Source: Chlorops oryzae (Eukaryota; Arthropoda; Insecta; Diptera; Chloropidae). From it: a DNA stretch of 64,000 bases. Made by a program: the position numbers and the translations under genes. The notes under the pieces were generated by a model that was not told the origin of the DNA, did no database searches, and worked only from the letters and a program-made list of their open reading frames with translations. Positions 21,048 through 31,131 of the stretch are shown here, piece by piece; the stretch's first letter is position 1; every line of letters begins with the position of its first letter. Location of the stretch: contig CM035807.1 of NCBI GenBank assembly GCA_020466095.1, positions 48,411,004-48,475,003 of the forward strand. The letters run 5' to 3'.

Positions 21048-21450
21048 TTGCACAGCTGAATATCCGTAATGTTGTAGACTGTTTTTCCAAGAGTAACGAG
21101 TGTCTTCCCAAGGAGTCTCTTGCAAAATACAAGGCTTTGTTCAATTTGTTATAATATATAAATGAATAGGGCCCTTCAATGTATTTTAATACGTCCAATA
21201 GTTGTAAATCAGTCTCACATTCGGAAAGACGATTTGATAACCAATTTGTATCCGATAATTGGGTTTCCTTTCCGTCGTGGATATTAAATATGTCACCATT
21301 GAATAAGAGAATCGAAGTTTCGTTTTCCAAGGGCTGCGAACATAGTTGGGGCCCTTGTTGCCACAAAACAAAAGCTCCAAATAGCATTTTGTCAAAGAGT
21401 ATAACTTTTGAATAATCAGGTCCTCGGTTTCTTAATACTTTCCGTAGCTC
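21048..21450 (-). CDS. ASNSD1: ASNSD1-type gene, exon 2
   Basis: Acceptor TTATGAGTTTAG precedes 21450 and donor GTGAGT starts at 21047. The exon reads LRNRGPDY, then FGAFVLWQQGPQLCSQPLEN, ILLFNGDIFNI, LKYIEGPYSFIYYNK and LYFARDSLGRHSLLL. These are the RGPD, NGEIYN-like and GRxSLL blocks of N-terminal-nucleophile glutamine amidotransferases in the ASNSD1 arrangement (WQQG instead of the classical asparagine synthetase residues). Length 403 nt, so the exon ends in phase 1 and joins 3953. The protein is predicted cytosolic; whether ASNSD1 makes asparagine is not established. Confidence 0.9.
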
Positions 21451-21502
21451 CTAAACTCATAAGAAGTTATTGCTCGAAGTTAAGGGCTTAAACGTTACTT
21501 AC

Positions 21503-21559
21503 CTTTGCTAAACAAAGTTTTTCGTTTTCTCCAGAAACAATACAAATTATGCCGCACAT
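21503..21559 (-). CDS. ASNSD1: ASNSD1-type gene, exon 1 with MCGI start
   Basis: ATG at 21559 gives MCGIICIVSGENEKLCLAK, then donor AAAG|GTAAGT at 21502. Cys2 is the catalytic nucleophile of class II glutamine amidotransferases after removal of Met, which fixes the start. Intron 1 (21451-21502) is 52 bp, a normal fly size, in contrast with the 17-kb intron 2. Confidence 0.9.
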
Positions 21560-21605
21560 TTTCAAACACCTACACCGGTTTTACTAGGCATTAGAGCTGG
21601 CAAAC

Positions 21606-21625
21606 TATCGATGGCATTATCGATA
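21606..21625 (-). promoter_or_regulatory. DRE-type promoter motifs upstream of ASNSD1
   Basis: TATCGATA at 21618-21625 and a partial CTATCGATGG at 21605-21614 lie 46-66 bp upstream of the ATG. TATCGATA is the DREF/BEAF-type element of housekeeping fly promoters. No TATA box is seen. Confidence 0.65.
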
Positions 21626-21750
21626 GTATCTGTCTGGAATACAATGATGCCAATATTTAAATAACTTTCTGCATTCGGCCCCGCAATTCGGCTTTTTTCT
21701 TTTTTTTATTTTCTTTTTATATTTAAAATTTCAAAATAATAACTTTTTAA

Positions 21751-22193
21751 AGCTAGTACACAAAGGCAGCGGAATTCATTGGCGGAATTGAGGCTGAATA
21801 AATTTTATTTCCGCGAAGGAATGTCAGATTGACAGATACCATAGGGCCGTAAATTTGAATACAAATACAAGAGCTGTTTGAAGCGTAATAATTTTAATAT
21901 TCGAACTCAGTATAACCGTTCACCATAATTTTCCGATGGATTCAGCTGCTAATGTCAAAATTCCTTCGCAATTTATTCAACTCGGCCAATAAATGCCGAA
22001 GAAATTCACTTCAGCGCCATCTGCTGACAATTTTTAAATTAAATGTAACGTCAAATTCCTTCACTCTTTTTTTCACTCTTGTGTACTAGCCGAAGGGATA
22101 AATTTGAGCTATAATATATTTGCATTCCGCGAAGGAATTGTCCCTTACATATTTGTATGGAATGTCAAATTCCTCTACCTTTGTGTACTAGCT
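21751..22193. mobile_element. 443-bp MITE with TTAA target duplication
   Basis: TIRs AGCTAGTACACAAAGG / CCTTTGTGTACTAGCT, flanked by TTAA at 21747-21750 and 22194-22197. TTAA is the piggyBac-type target. The duplicated flank at 23165-23370 lacks the insertion. No coding capacity. Confidence 0.8.
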
Positions 22194-22304
22194 TTAAACA
22201 ATAAATTCTGTATACCTGTATACATTAAAAACTTTTTAATTTCTGAAATATTTTTTGGAAAATATTACATATGGTAGCTAGCGTGCCTGCAAGTTAAAGT
22301 AAGT

Positions 22305-23128
22305 AATAGTGGTATTCAAGCTCGTGGGCATCTTGGGCATTTGGACATCTTGGGCATTTGGGCATCTTGGGCATTTGGGCAAATTGGTTTGTATGGCAAA
22401 TCGTTTCCGCAGCTGGGCAACTATTGCACATCGATTTTGATGTGCAACATTTGCCCGATTTTGTGTGTAAATGAGTGATATGGCGGCCCTACAGTGTCAA
22501 ATGAGTATGAATGTATGAAGAAATACAAAAACCATAAATTATAAAGTTCAATATGTGAAAAACAAGTGAAATTGAATGAATGCCATGCATCTATTTAATA
22601 ATACGACGTAAATCGTTTTTACAAATAAATATTTTTTTTCAAAAAATTTTTGCATCTTAATTTTTTGATATCAATTATATCTGCGTAATATAAATGTGAA
22701 AGACCAAACATGTTTGACTGTCGTATTGATCTTAAAAGCAAACAGCTGATATCGTTGAATTGTTTTATATGAAGCTGGTGAGAACTAATTATGAAAGGTT
22801 TGCCCCTTTCTATAGAGCTTTATCTTGCCTAAACGCTATTGCTTGCAAACGCTGACATTGACTTTTCTGTCTAGAGAGCGACTAATCAATTTTAGTATTT
22901 TTCACATAATTGTAAATACATTCTAATCATTATTATACACATAACCTAAGTTAGTTGTTAAGCTATGGTCTGTAAGAACACTGTTTCATAGACTGAATAA
23001 AAAAAAAATAATATAAATAATAATAAATTTTTGCACTCGTTCTTCGCAGGGTCGTTCATACAAAATGGCAAAATTTGCTAGTGCAAAATTTGCCCACTCC
23101 AATTGCCCCATCTGCTTGAATACCACTA
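22305..23128. mobile_element. TIR element with short subterminal repeats
   Basis: Ends AGTGGTATTCAAGC and GCTTGAATACCACT are perfect inverted repeats. Inside the left end GGGCATCTTGGGCATTTG-type units repeat about three times; the right end carries looser TTTGCCC copies. The paralogous flank near 23370 lacks it. Target AAT or TAA; family unassigned. Confidence 0.75.
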
Positions 23129-23164
23129 ATATACATTTTCATCAAAACCATTTGTTTTTTATTT

Positions 23165-23375
23165 TACTGGATATTTTAATAACTTTTTTCATTCGGCCCC
23201 GCAAGTCCCCTTTTTTCAATAAACAACAACAAAAAAATTACTTAAAAATAATAACTTTTCATCAATAAATTCTGTTTACCTATACATTAAAAACTTTTTA
23301 ATTTCTGAAACATTTTTGGAAAATTTTACATAAAGTAGCTAGCGTGCCTGTAAGTTAAAGTAAGTAATTTACGTT
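23165..23375. repeat. Local duplicate of 21650-21745 plus 22199-22304
   Basis: ATTCGGCCCCGCAA and AATAAATTCTG...GTAGCTAGCGTGCCTG recur in the same order as in the first block, but without the MITE and TIR element. It therefore serves as an approximate empty-site reference. Confidence 0.75.
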
Positions 23376-23559
23376 TTCTTCAAAATCATTCGTTTTTTAT
23401 TTTACTGGAACTTTTAAATACTTATTCGGCGAATTCGAAATACGTATAGAATATACAAAATAAAGCGATTGAAATAAAATTGAAAATTCCGAGCCGTTTT
23501 ATTACTTAAAATTATTTCAACGCAGCAGACTCGCAAACATATCATATAAATCTATATCT

Positions 23560-24560
23560 CCTTGTGAAGAGTACAAGTTCCGTTTTTTGAGCGTTGATTG
23601 AGTTCCACTGAGGTGGCCCAAGCGTGTACATCGTTCAGTGCTAGCTTTATGAGCTCTCTCAATGTGTTGGTGCAGCGGCCTACGACTAGGAATACGAGGT
23701 CATCCGCGTACGCAGTGGTGTTAGGCTCTCCTCGTTGAATTTAATAAGTAGTCCGTTGACCAATAAGTTTCACAGCATTTGGGACAGTACTAATCCTTGC
23801 GGATTACCCCTGCTGGTTTGTCTGATAGTTCAGGACCCCGCCCATTCTGCGGCAATAAGCCTTCGGGCGAGAACGCTGCATGTCCATCGTTTCGTTGCTG
23901 GACATATCTCTAGTTCGTTGAGGTCCCTCAAATTGACTTCACTTTTCACATTATTGAAGGCTCCCTCTATGTCTAGGAAGGCACCCAGCGTATATTCTTT
24001 TCGTTCCAGTATCGTCCCAATTGATCCCATGACCGAGTGCAGGGCCGTCTCTACTGACTTCCCTATGTGTATGCGTAATGATCTTTGGACAGAGAGTTAA
24101 TAGCACTTTCTCTGATCCAGGATTCGATGGCTCTCTCTAGGATTTTTAGTAAGAATGATGTCAGACTGATCGGTCTGAAGTCCTTGGCCGTGCAGTGACC
24201 GCTTCTACCTGTTTTCGGTATGAATACGATATCTGCGACTCTCCTAGGTTGAGCTAAATAGTAAAGTTCTAGGAATCCTCTATAGATAGGCAGTTGCCAC
24301 GATGCAATGGTGTATTTTGCCTTTTGGATCATGGTCGGAATTATTTTGTCCCTACCCGGGGACTTGTAAGGGTCGAACGAGTCGATTTCCCAGTAAAGTC
24401 TTTGCCTCGTCAGGAGGCGCGTTCATACTGGCATCCTGTGGTAGTGTTCGGGCAGTGTTTGTCGCGATTGCGGCTCTTGGCTCTTCGGAAAATGCGCCTC
24501 CAGCAAAGCATCTAGAGAGCTTCAGGCGCTGTCCGCCTATTCGCCATTTTGTCGCTTAGT
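23560..24560 (-). pseudogene. LINE reverse transcriptase
   Basis: Minus-strand motifs: FIPKTGRSGH and DFRPISLTSFLLKILER (24332-24063), LGAFLDIEGAFNNV (about 23990), an RGNPQGLVLS block, and AYADDLVFLV near 23700. Stops and frameshifts separate them. The order and boxes are those of jockey/LOA-type RT. Confidence 0.8.
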
Positions 24561-24597
24561 GAGCACAACGAAGTTTTTGAGCTTGCAAGCAGCTTTC

Positions 24598-25440
24598 TTA
24601 ACTTAGACAGTTCCGGGAACCCCTCAACGCGGCCGCAGAAGTCCTTCCACGAGTCCTTATTAGCGGCTTTATTCGCAGCCTTGAAAAGCCGACGCACGCC
24701 CCTGTATTCCTCCCAACATTCTGCACAGTCGGATACTTTGGCCAATTTGAACAGTTCTTTAGCCTCACGTCTAAGTTTCTCCAACCTCTCGTTCCACCAT
24801 GGAGCTTGGAATTAGACCTGGGCCTAGTAAGGGAGAAAGCTATTTTAAAGTTCTTCACAGAAAGATCTACAAGATATTTGAGGGAGTATTCAATGTCCTC
24901 CCTCGTTCCTGTCTTACACTTCCGGGAAAATTTATCCTTCATAAGTCTCCCATACGGCTCCCAGTTTGTTTTCCTGGGGTAACTGTATGAGAGTCTTTTT
25001 CGGTTTAAAGATGAATTAAAAGAGAAATGGATGTAACAGTGATCAGAGAGGGATGGCTTGTCCCTCCAATCATCCATCACTGTGTTATAATCGGTGTAAA
25101 GAGAAATATCAAGAACATTTTCAGAGGTAGGACCTTTGTATGTAGGATCGTCCCCTCTGTTAGCAATAGCGAGTTTGGAAGTTAGAATAAAGTGAAGAAG
25201 TGACTCACCCCGTTCATTTATATCCCTGCTTCCCCACACCGTATCGTAATCATTTGCGTCTGCGCCTATGACCGTCTCCCAGAACCTTTCAAAAGCTGCT
25301 TCCACCATCCTACAAAGGTGTGCTGGGGGTGCATCCTCCACGTGGGGAAAGTATGCTGATGCGACGATGATCGTTTCGTCTTCATCTCCTTCACATGCCA
25401 CCACTGTGAGATCGTCAGTACTGTAATTTGTAATTTGCAT
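24598..25440 (-). pseudogene. LINE AP-type endonuclease
   Basis: The minus strand reads IIVASAYFPH, IGADANDYDTVWGSRDINER, LAIANRGDDPTYKG, NVLDISL and DKPSLSDHCYIHF, the conserved blocks of AP-like LINE endonucleases, with catalytic D-x-N (ADAND) and SDH intact. The linker to RT follows. The upstream part of the domain is out of frame. Confidence 0.85.
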
Positions 25441-25549
25441 TAATGTCTTTCTTAACTAAAACCGCAGTGCGAGTTCTACATACCGTTTTACCATAGACAA
25501 CGTAAGAGCAACGTGACTACAGTCCACAGACCTTAATACATCCAGAGAT

Positions 25550-26707
25550 CCATGGCTCCTGAACCAAAACCACGTCATACTTACCTTCCTCGAAGGTTTG
25601 ATGTAGCTCGGTGGACGCCGAGCAGCTATGCTGTAGGCTTATCTGCTTGGTCTGCTTGTTGTTCTGCACCATCCAGCATCTTCACCTCTTCGCCCGCAGT
25701 TGTACCGGTGTTCCGTACACTGAGTTTGGTGGCAGCCGCGGCGATCTGTTCTAGGTCCCGCTCAACCTCGCCCTCTTCCAAGATGTTTTTGTTCGTGTGC
25801 TTCCAGTGCCGTTTCTTTAGATGCAGAAACACGCTCCCCATCCCCCAGGCCACCTTGCCAAATCTGGGGTAGAGGATGTCCTCTGTCTGCTTGCTGATTT
25901 GCAGGATTTAGTTCTGCCAGCCGTCTTGGGTAACGGGCTTCCCTACGTGCAGAATCCTCCAATCGTAGGTTGGTAGTTCCGAGTTCTACTTTTGGAGTAG
26001 CTTCAGGGCGGCCTCCAGTTTCACCTTTGCTCCCTTCCACAGCCCTGTCAGACCGTCAAAGGAGGGCACGGGCTAATCCGGCGACGCTTTCATCCTTGCG
26101 AAGAGCAGCTCTATCAGCATCAACTACACTGTCTTCCACTGCTCCACCGTCATCTGCCCCAAGGGATTGCTGGTATCAAGGAGTGCCACGGTCAAATGCC
26201 TTTTGGCCACATCACTGCTTTTTGCAGCCACCTTCGAAGGCAAAGGTGCACCATCATTCTTGGGAGGTACTTTGCCTTTAGACCTTGGCATTTGCGAGGC
26301 CGGTGGATCCGTTTCCGAGGACCGCTGCCTTTTGTCAGCAATTTTCTTTGGTACCCCCTCCTCTACTTTGTTTGAAAGGGCAGGATTATTAGCAGCGAAC
26401 TTTGCCTTGCTGTCAAAATGCAGACGGCCCTTTTCGACGGTCTCGCGCGCCCACCTCAACCTATCGGTCTCTTCTTTTGAAAGGTTCGCCCATCCCTCTA
26501 GCCTAGCAGTGATCTTCAGGCCGGCTTTATATTTGGCGAGTGTTTTTTTCCCTCTTTTGTTGGCCTGCGTCTGGTTCCGTTCCTACTAAAGAAGATGGCA
26601 TCCGTACACGACCGAGGGCAGCCAAAAAGCGCATTCTCTTCAGTGGTGTTCACCGATTTTATGCTTTCGCAGTCCGTGTCTCCGTCGACACCGGCACTCC
26701 CTTGCAT
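25550..26707 (-). pseudogene. LINE ORF1 (gag-like), broken
   Basis: Several minus frames (26707-26516, 26459-26124, 26040-25762, 25853-25626) read Lys/Arg-, Ala- and Pro-rich sequence with PLGQMTVEQWKTV and a following DADRAALRKDES segment resembling ORF1 proteins of LOA/jockey elements. No intact CCHC knuckles seen. It would bind element RNA. Confidence 0.6.
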
Positions 26708-26821
26708 CCTTTTAGGGTTTAAGTTTCAAGAAAGGAAATCAGAGTTGAAATTTCGATAACAGGTCGACAGAAATATAAAAAACATATGATTTAAATGCAA
26801 CTCGCTGAGTCCTGCTTCCAT

Positions 26822-26948
26822 CCAGAGCATACGTAGCTTAGATGAAACAGTAAACACTTTCACGTTGGCCTACGAAACCGCGGCCAAAGCAGCATGTAAC
26901 CCCAATAAATTTAGGGGCAAACTCAAACCTCCCTGGTGAAAAACGTTA
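26822..26948 (+). pseudogene. Plus-strand LOA-like LINE, endonuclease-RT linker piece
   Basis: The plus strand reads TFTLAYETAAKAACNPNKFR then GKLKPPW, the RGK.KPPWW linker of LOA/jockey elements. It stops where the Transib-like relic begins. The next LINE sequence, in correct order, resumes at about 29173. Confidence 0.6.
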
Positions 26949-26954
26949 CCCTAG

Positions 26955-29172
26955 AGCCAAACATTGCAAGACATCTTTTTTTAAACAGAAATCTGATTGG
27001 TTGGAAGGTGTTTTGAAACCAACTAGCAGCTCTGTTAAAATATACAGTAGTGGAACTACTAAAAAAAAGGCCTACGAAATCTTTCCAAGAAAGCAGTATG
27101 CGGACTCGACGGCGAAAGTTGCAAAAGCTTAATGAAGATGTTGGAAAGGGGACTATAAAGCATGCTTTTTTCTACCGAGTAATTACAGAAGCTTCCTTTT
27201 CTAAAGCTTGTGCACTAAACATTCTTTCTGAAACGAGCCGAGACGAAGTTAATAGTTTGATGATGAAAGGTGCAGCCATAACTCAAAAGTATTCCGCTGA
27301 AGAAGCCTTATCGTTGTTTGTCGATTTGAATTTGACAAAGCATCAATACATGCGTTTAAGGGCTCTTTCTTTGGAAAAACAGATGGACTTATATCCTTCA
27401 TACCATGAGTTATTAGATGCAAAAAAGGCATGTTATCCTTCATCAGAAGCAAAAGTTATAACATCCAAGTCAGTTGAAGTTAATTTGCAAGATCTTTTAG
27501 ACCATACCGCTAAACGACTTCTTTAATGCACTGACGACAAATTGCTTGAAATGGTGTCAGAAAATTATGAAATTTGCTTAACAGGCAAGTGGGGTTGCAA
27601 TGGCTCTTCAGGACAAAAAAAAATATAAGCAAGTTCTTGAAAAGAACGTCACAGATTCTGAAATGTTTATGATTTCTTATGTACCACTCAGATTGAGAAT
27701 TATTTCTAATAATGGCTTCAACGATATCTGGAAAAACCCAAGCCCTTCTTCAACTCAACTTTGCTGTCCTATCAAGTTCGAATTTCACAAGGAAACAGCT
27801 GCCTTTATTAAAGCTGAAGTCAATAAGATTAAGGGTCAAATTAAAGAATTGTCTTCTTTTAAAACCAAAATAAAGGGGGGCACTTTTAAAATCAATCACA
27901 AACTTTATTTGACTATGGTAGATGGAAAGGCGTGTCAGACAATTATCGAAACCGAATCATCTTCATCATGCATTGTTTTTCACTAACTTCCGAGTCTTTT
28001 AAATGAATGTCCTGATCCCGAAAATGCAAATGAAGAGAGTTATGAATTTGGTCTTTCTCCTCTTCATTCAAAGATTCGCCTCATGGAATTTATTTTAAAG
28101 ATGGCTTAAGACTTGGATTTTGGTAATCGGGAAACTGTTAGGAAAAAAAATAACAATGATAAGAGATCAAAGGCCAAAAAGAGATTCCAGGACGCTTAAA
28201 AAAAGAAGGTTTTAATTATTGATAAGCCAAAACAAGCTATTCAAATGATGGAAATACGGCCAGACGACTTTTTTCAAATACTGTTTTAGCAGCAAGTATA
28301 ACAGGTTTTGAATTTGGAGTGATAAATCAATTCAAAGCAATAGTGGATGTTCTTTGCTGCAATGAAAGCATTAAGCCAAAGAAACATTGAGGTTTATCAA
28401 AATTATTATTCATGGCGAAAACTTACCCCGACTGCTCATAAAATTTTGTTCCATGGGAAGGAAATTATAAAATTGTATGAAAACCATCATATCCTTATTG
28501 CAGACCTTTCGGAGGAGGCTCAAGAAAGTCGAAATAAGGACTATAGGTACTTCCGAGAACACAATACAAGAAAATTTTCAAGACAATACACGAACAAAGA
28601 TTTGCTGCATATACTACTCTCAACATCTGACCCATTTATTTCAAGCCTTCGTTATAAATGGAAACATAAAAAATGGCATTAAACGAAGATGTCTGGAAAT
28701 TGCTTTCTGATTAAATGCTTTTGAAGATTTCCATGGTTTGCGGAAATTTTAGGACAACTTCCTGGGATTAAGCCCTATGTTAGGTCACAGATGACTATTC
28801 AAAAAATTCATAAACATATCGATTTTTCATACAATTTCTAAATTAACCCCCTTCTTAAGGTGAGATTGCGGGTGTCCCGGTGGAAAAACTTATTTTTTGC
28901 GGCCATTTTTTTTTTTTACTTTAATGTAAAAATATTTTCCATCATTTTCATTGGCTGAAAGTTTTTAGATTTTTTGCCAACTCGAATTAATTTTCAACCA
29001 TTGCTGTTTTAAAATTTTAAAGTTATTTTTTTCCAAACTTTTACTTCTTTCATTTTTATAAGAATATATTGAAAAAACTATAAGCTGTAAGCTTTAAAAC
29101 AACAGAAAAACTATTGAAATATGTCAACGCATTCAAAAGTTACAAATTTTTGACCGACCCTCTGTCCGGACC
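26955..29172 (+). mobile_element. Transib/RAG1-like DNA transposon relic
   Basis: Holds the transposase pseudogene 26965-28720 and an AT-rich 3' tail that ends near CCGGACCACTGTA (29162-29174). The inverted form starts TACAGTGGTCC, close to the CACAGTG-type ends of Transib elements and recombination signals. I could not find the left end. It interrupts a plus-strand LINE. Confidence 0.65.
26965..28720 (+). pseudogene. Transib/RAG1-like transposase
   Basis: Plus-strand pieces in order: RPTKSFQESSMRTRRRKLQK, LTKHQYMRLRALS and LYPSYHELLDAKK (27050-27526); GKWGCNGSSGQ (about 27580); PSPSSTQLCCPIKFEFHKET and LTMVDGK (27600-27986); YEFGLSPLHSKIRL (about 28040); HKILFHGKEIIKLYE and LSEEAQESRNKDYRYFREHN (28347-28682). 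The last block aligns with the RAG1 region around its catalytic Glu (E-x-x-x-x-E-S-x-N-K). In active relatives the GKWG-x-D-G box carries the first catalytic Asp; here it is Asn (WGCNG). Several stops and frameshifts. Dead copy. Confidence 0.75.
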
Positions 29173-30292
29173 ACTGTACGCTTACGCAAAGTTTTGAGCT
29201 CGCCACCAAGGTACCCAGGGTGAATCTAAAGGAAGAACGGGACCTGGACCGATACTCTCTCAGAAACCCTGGAGGTCCTCCTGGACACTCACTTCCCAGG
29301 AAGCTACCCCGAGTCTGAACACAGACTTTTTCCAAGGCATCACTCCAACGATTCTTATTCCTCCCCAATAAGGAGAAAAAGTCAGAACCATGTCAAATGG
29401 GCAATCAAATCGTTCGCCTCTTTAAATCTCCAGGTCTACATGGCATCATACCAGCCGACCTGCAACGCTCGTCGAAGTGGAGATTCCCTGGCTTATAGGG
29501 ATAAACAATGCTTGAAGTCTCTCATATTCCCGTAAAATGGCGGGAATACAGAGTAATCTTCATCCCTAAGGCATGCAAAGCAAGTCACCCAAAACCTACG
29601 GACTTCCGTCCCATCAGCCTTTCATCCTCCTTCTGCAAACTTTCGAGAGGATCCTTGGCTACATCATAACCGATACCATCAGTATCGATAGTCTATCTGG
29701 CTCTCAACATGCCTATACCAAAGACAAACTGTAGAAACAGCAATGCATAAAATGACCCAACAAATTGAGAACTCACTGTCTCACAAAGAATACACGCTTA
29801 GCGCGTTTGTAGACATAGAGGGACCGTCCAACAACGGGTGCCCACAAATTGTGACGTCGACTTAATCCATCTTGGGAGTTGATGGCACGATAAATAGCAT
29901 AGTGAGAAGTTTACTTATTTATAGGACTATCACTGCGTCGGTGGGGAACACAGCACAGCAGAAAAGTGGAGAAGAGATGTGCTCACCCTCCTTCTCTGGA
30001 ATCTGGTTGTGAACTCTCTGCTAACTGTACTCGATGACACCGGATGCACTGTGGTAGCGTAAGCGGATGACATTGCAATATCCGTCACCGGGAAGCACCT
30101 CGACATCATCTCAGACATGATGTCCCAATATCTAAGAGCACTCAGCCGCTGAAGCGAGAAGTGTGGACTAAAAATCAATCCTAATAATATGGAACTCGTA
30201 CTCTTCTCCAAATGATACAAGATACCATCTTTCAACCTACCAAAATTGAATGGAGTTTTCTTGAAACAAAGCAGCCAAGTCAAATATTTAGG
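29173..30292 (+). pseudogene. Plus-strand LOA-like LINE, RT first half
   Basis: Plus-strand remnants in shifting frames: LRKVLS, LEVLLDTHFPGSYPE, a K-S-P-G-x-x-G-I-x-P-A-x-L block (about 29430), VIFIPKACKASHPK-like residues, DFRPISLSSS, LSAFVDIEG and AYADDIA-like codons (about 30060). It runs up to KYLG at 30291, where an LTR element is inserted. Heavily mutated. Confidence 0.7.
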
Positions 30293-31115
30293 TGTTGTAG
30301 TAAAGCGCCAACAAAGGATTCCGTTGAATAAAACACTCTTTACTCATTTTCAATAGGTGTTTCTTTTATTAAAGTCTTTTTATGATGTTAAAAGGTTCTA
30401 CTCTAGCCTTCTTTACTGCCCTAATTCCCTAGCTAACACTGACATCCACACTTTGTCGTCCTGGCTCGTAAGTAGGTGCGCCAAAGTGTAGATCTTGTTG
30501 TTAGTTCTCGATTCCAAACTGCAAGTCCTCTTCCATAGATCGAAGCTCCGCTTAAATAGATCAATATTGCTGATCTAGCAATATTGCATATTGATTGAGT
30601 TCATCAGTGTGACTTCGAACTTCCCCTGCCGGTGTGCCTACGTTGCACTTGTTGTTGTTGCACCTGGCTCTTGTTATTCTGTTGCGTTGAATGCCCGTCT
30701 AGATCGCCTGTTGTTGTTACCAATAGCATTATTGCTGTGTTTCTGTTGTTGATGTAGGTCTACCTTTGAATACGTTGAACCGCTTATACCGTTGCTTGTT
30801 GCTGACTTGGATGCTCGTGGTCTTTCGTCTTTTCTTCCGCTTGCCCTTTCCTCTGATCGGCGTTGTGCCAAGTTTAGGTACCGCCGATCGGTATGCTTGT
30901 TTACGTAATCGTGCTCAGTAGTTGAGTTCTAATGTTGTTGTTGTTCTGGCTAAAGGGTGTGCGGTGTGCGGATTTCGAGCTTGGTGCTGTGTCGTCGAAC
31001 TCCTCTGCTGTGTTTTGATTATTTTTATATGTTTTGTCACTTTTCCCGCTTAGAGCTGATAGCGTGACGTTGGAGTGTGACGTGACGTTAGTTATGTTTA
31101 GTACGACTCACAACA
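30293..31115 (-). repeat. 3' LTR of the 5.7-kb element
   Basis: In minus orientation it begins TGTTGTGAGTCGTAC and ends GGCGCTTTACTACAACA. It contains clustered TTGTTGTTG and an ATTGCTGATCTAGCAATATT inverted repeat. Confidence 0.8.
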
Positions 31116-31131
31116 TCCCTCCCCTCCTCGG
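31116..31131 (-). promoter_or_regulatory. Polypurine tract
   Basis: On the minus strand GAGGAGGGGAGGGA abuts the 3' LTR start. Confidence 0.7.

Larger units (their letters stand above)
23540..26720 (-). mobile_element. LOA-like LINE, 3'-truncated
   Basis: Minus-strand order: ORF1 (26707-25550), AP-type endonuclease (25440-24600), RT (24560-23560) ending just after a YADD box. RNase H and the 3' tail are missing. Similarity to LOA/R1-type elements is judged from the endonuclease and ORF1. GC content is higher than that of the flanks, as in fly LINEs. Confidence 0.75.

Noticed and set aside
20814..21125. Further ASNSD1 coding sequence just downstream of exon 2
   Set aside because: A canonical donor ends exon 2 at 21048, the open frame beyond it does not resemble ASNSD1, and exon 3 at 3953 fits in phase and content.
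22318..22382. Possible CRISPR-like short repeats (GGGCATCTTGGGCATTTG units)
   Set aside because: Contiguous subterminal repeats without spacers in a eukaryotic transposon; not CRISPR.
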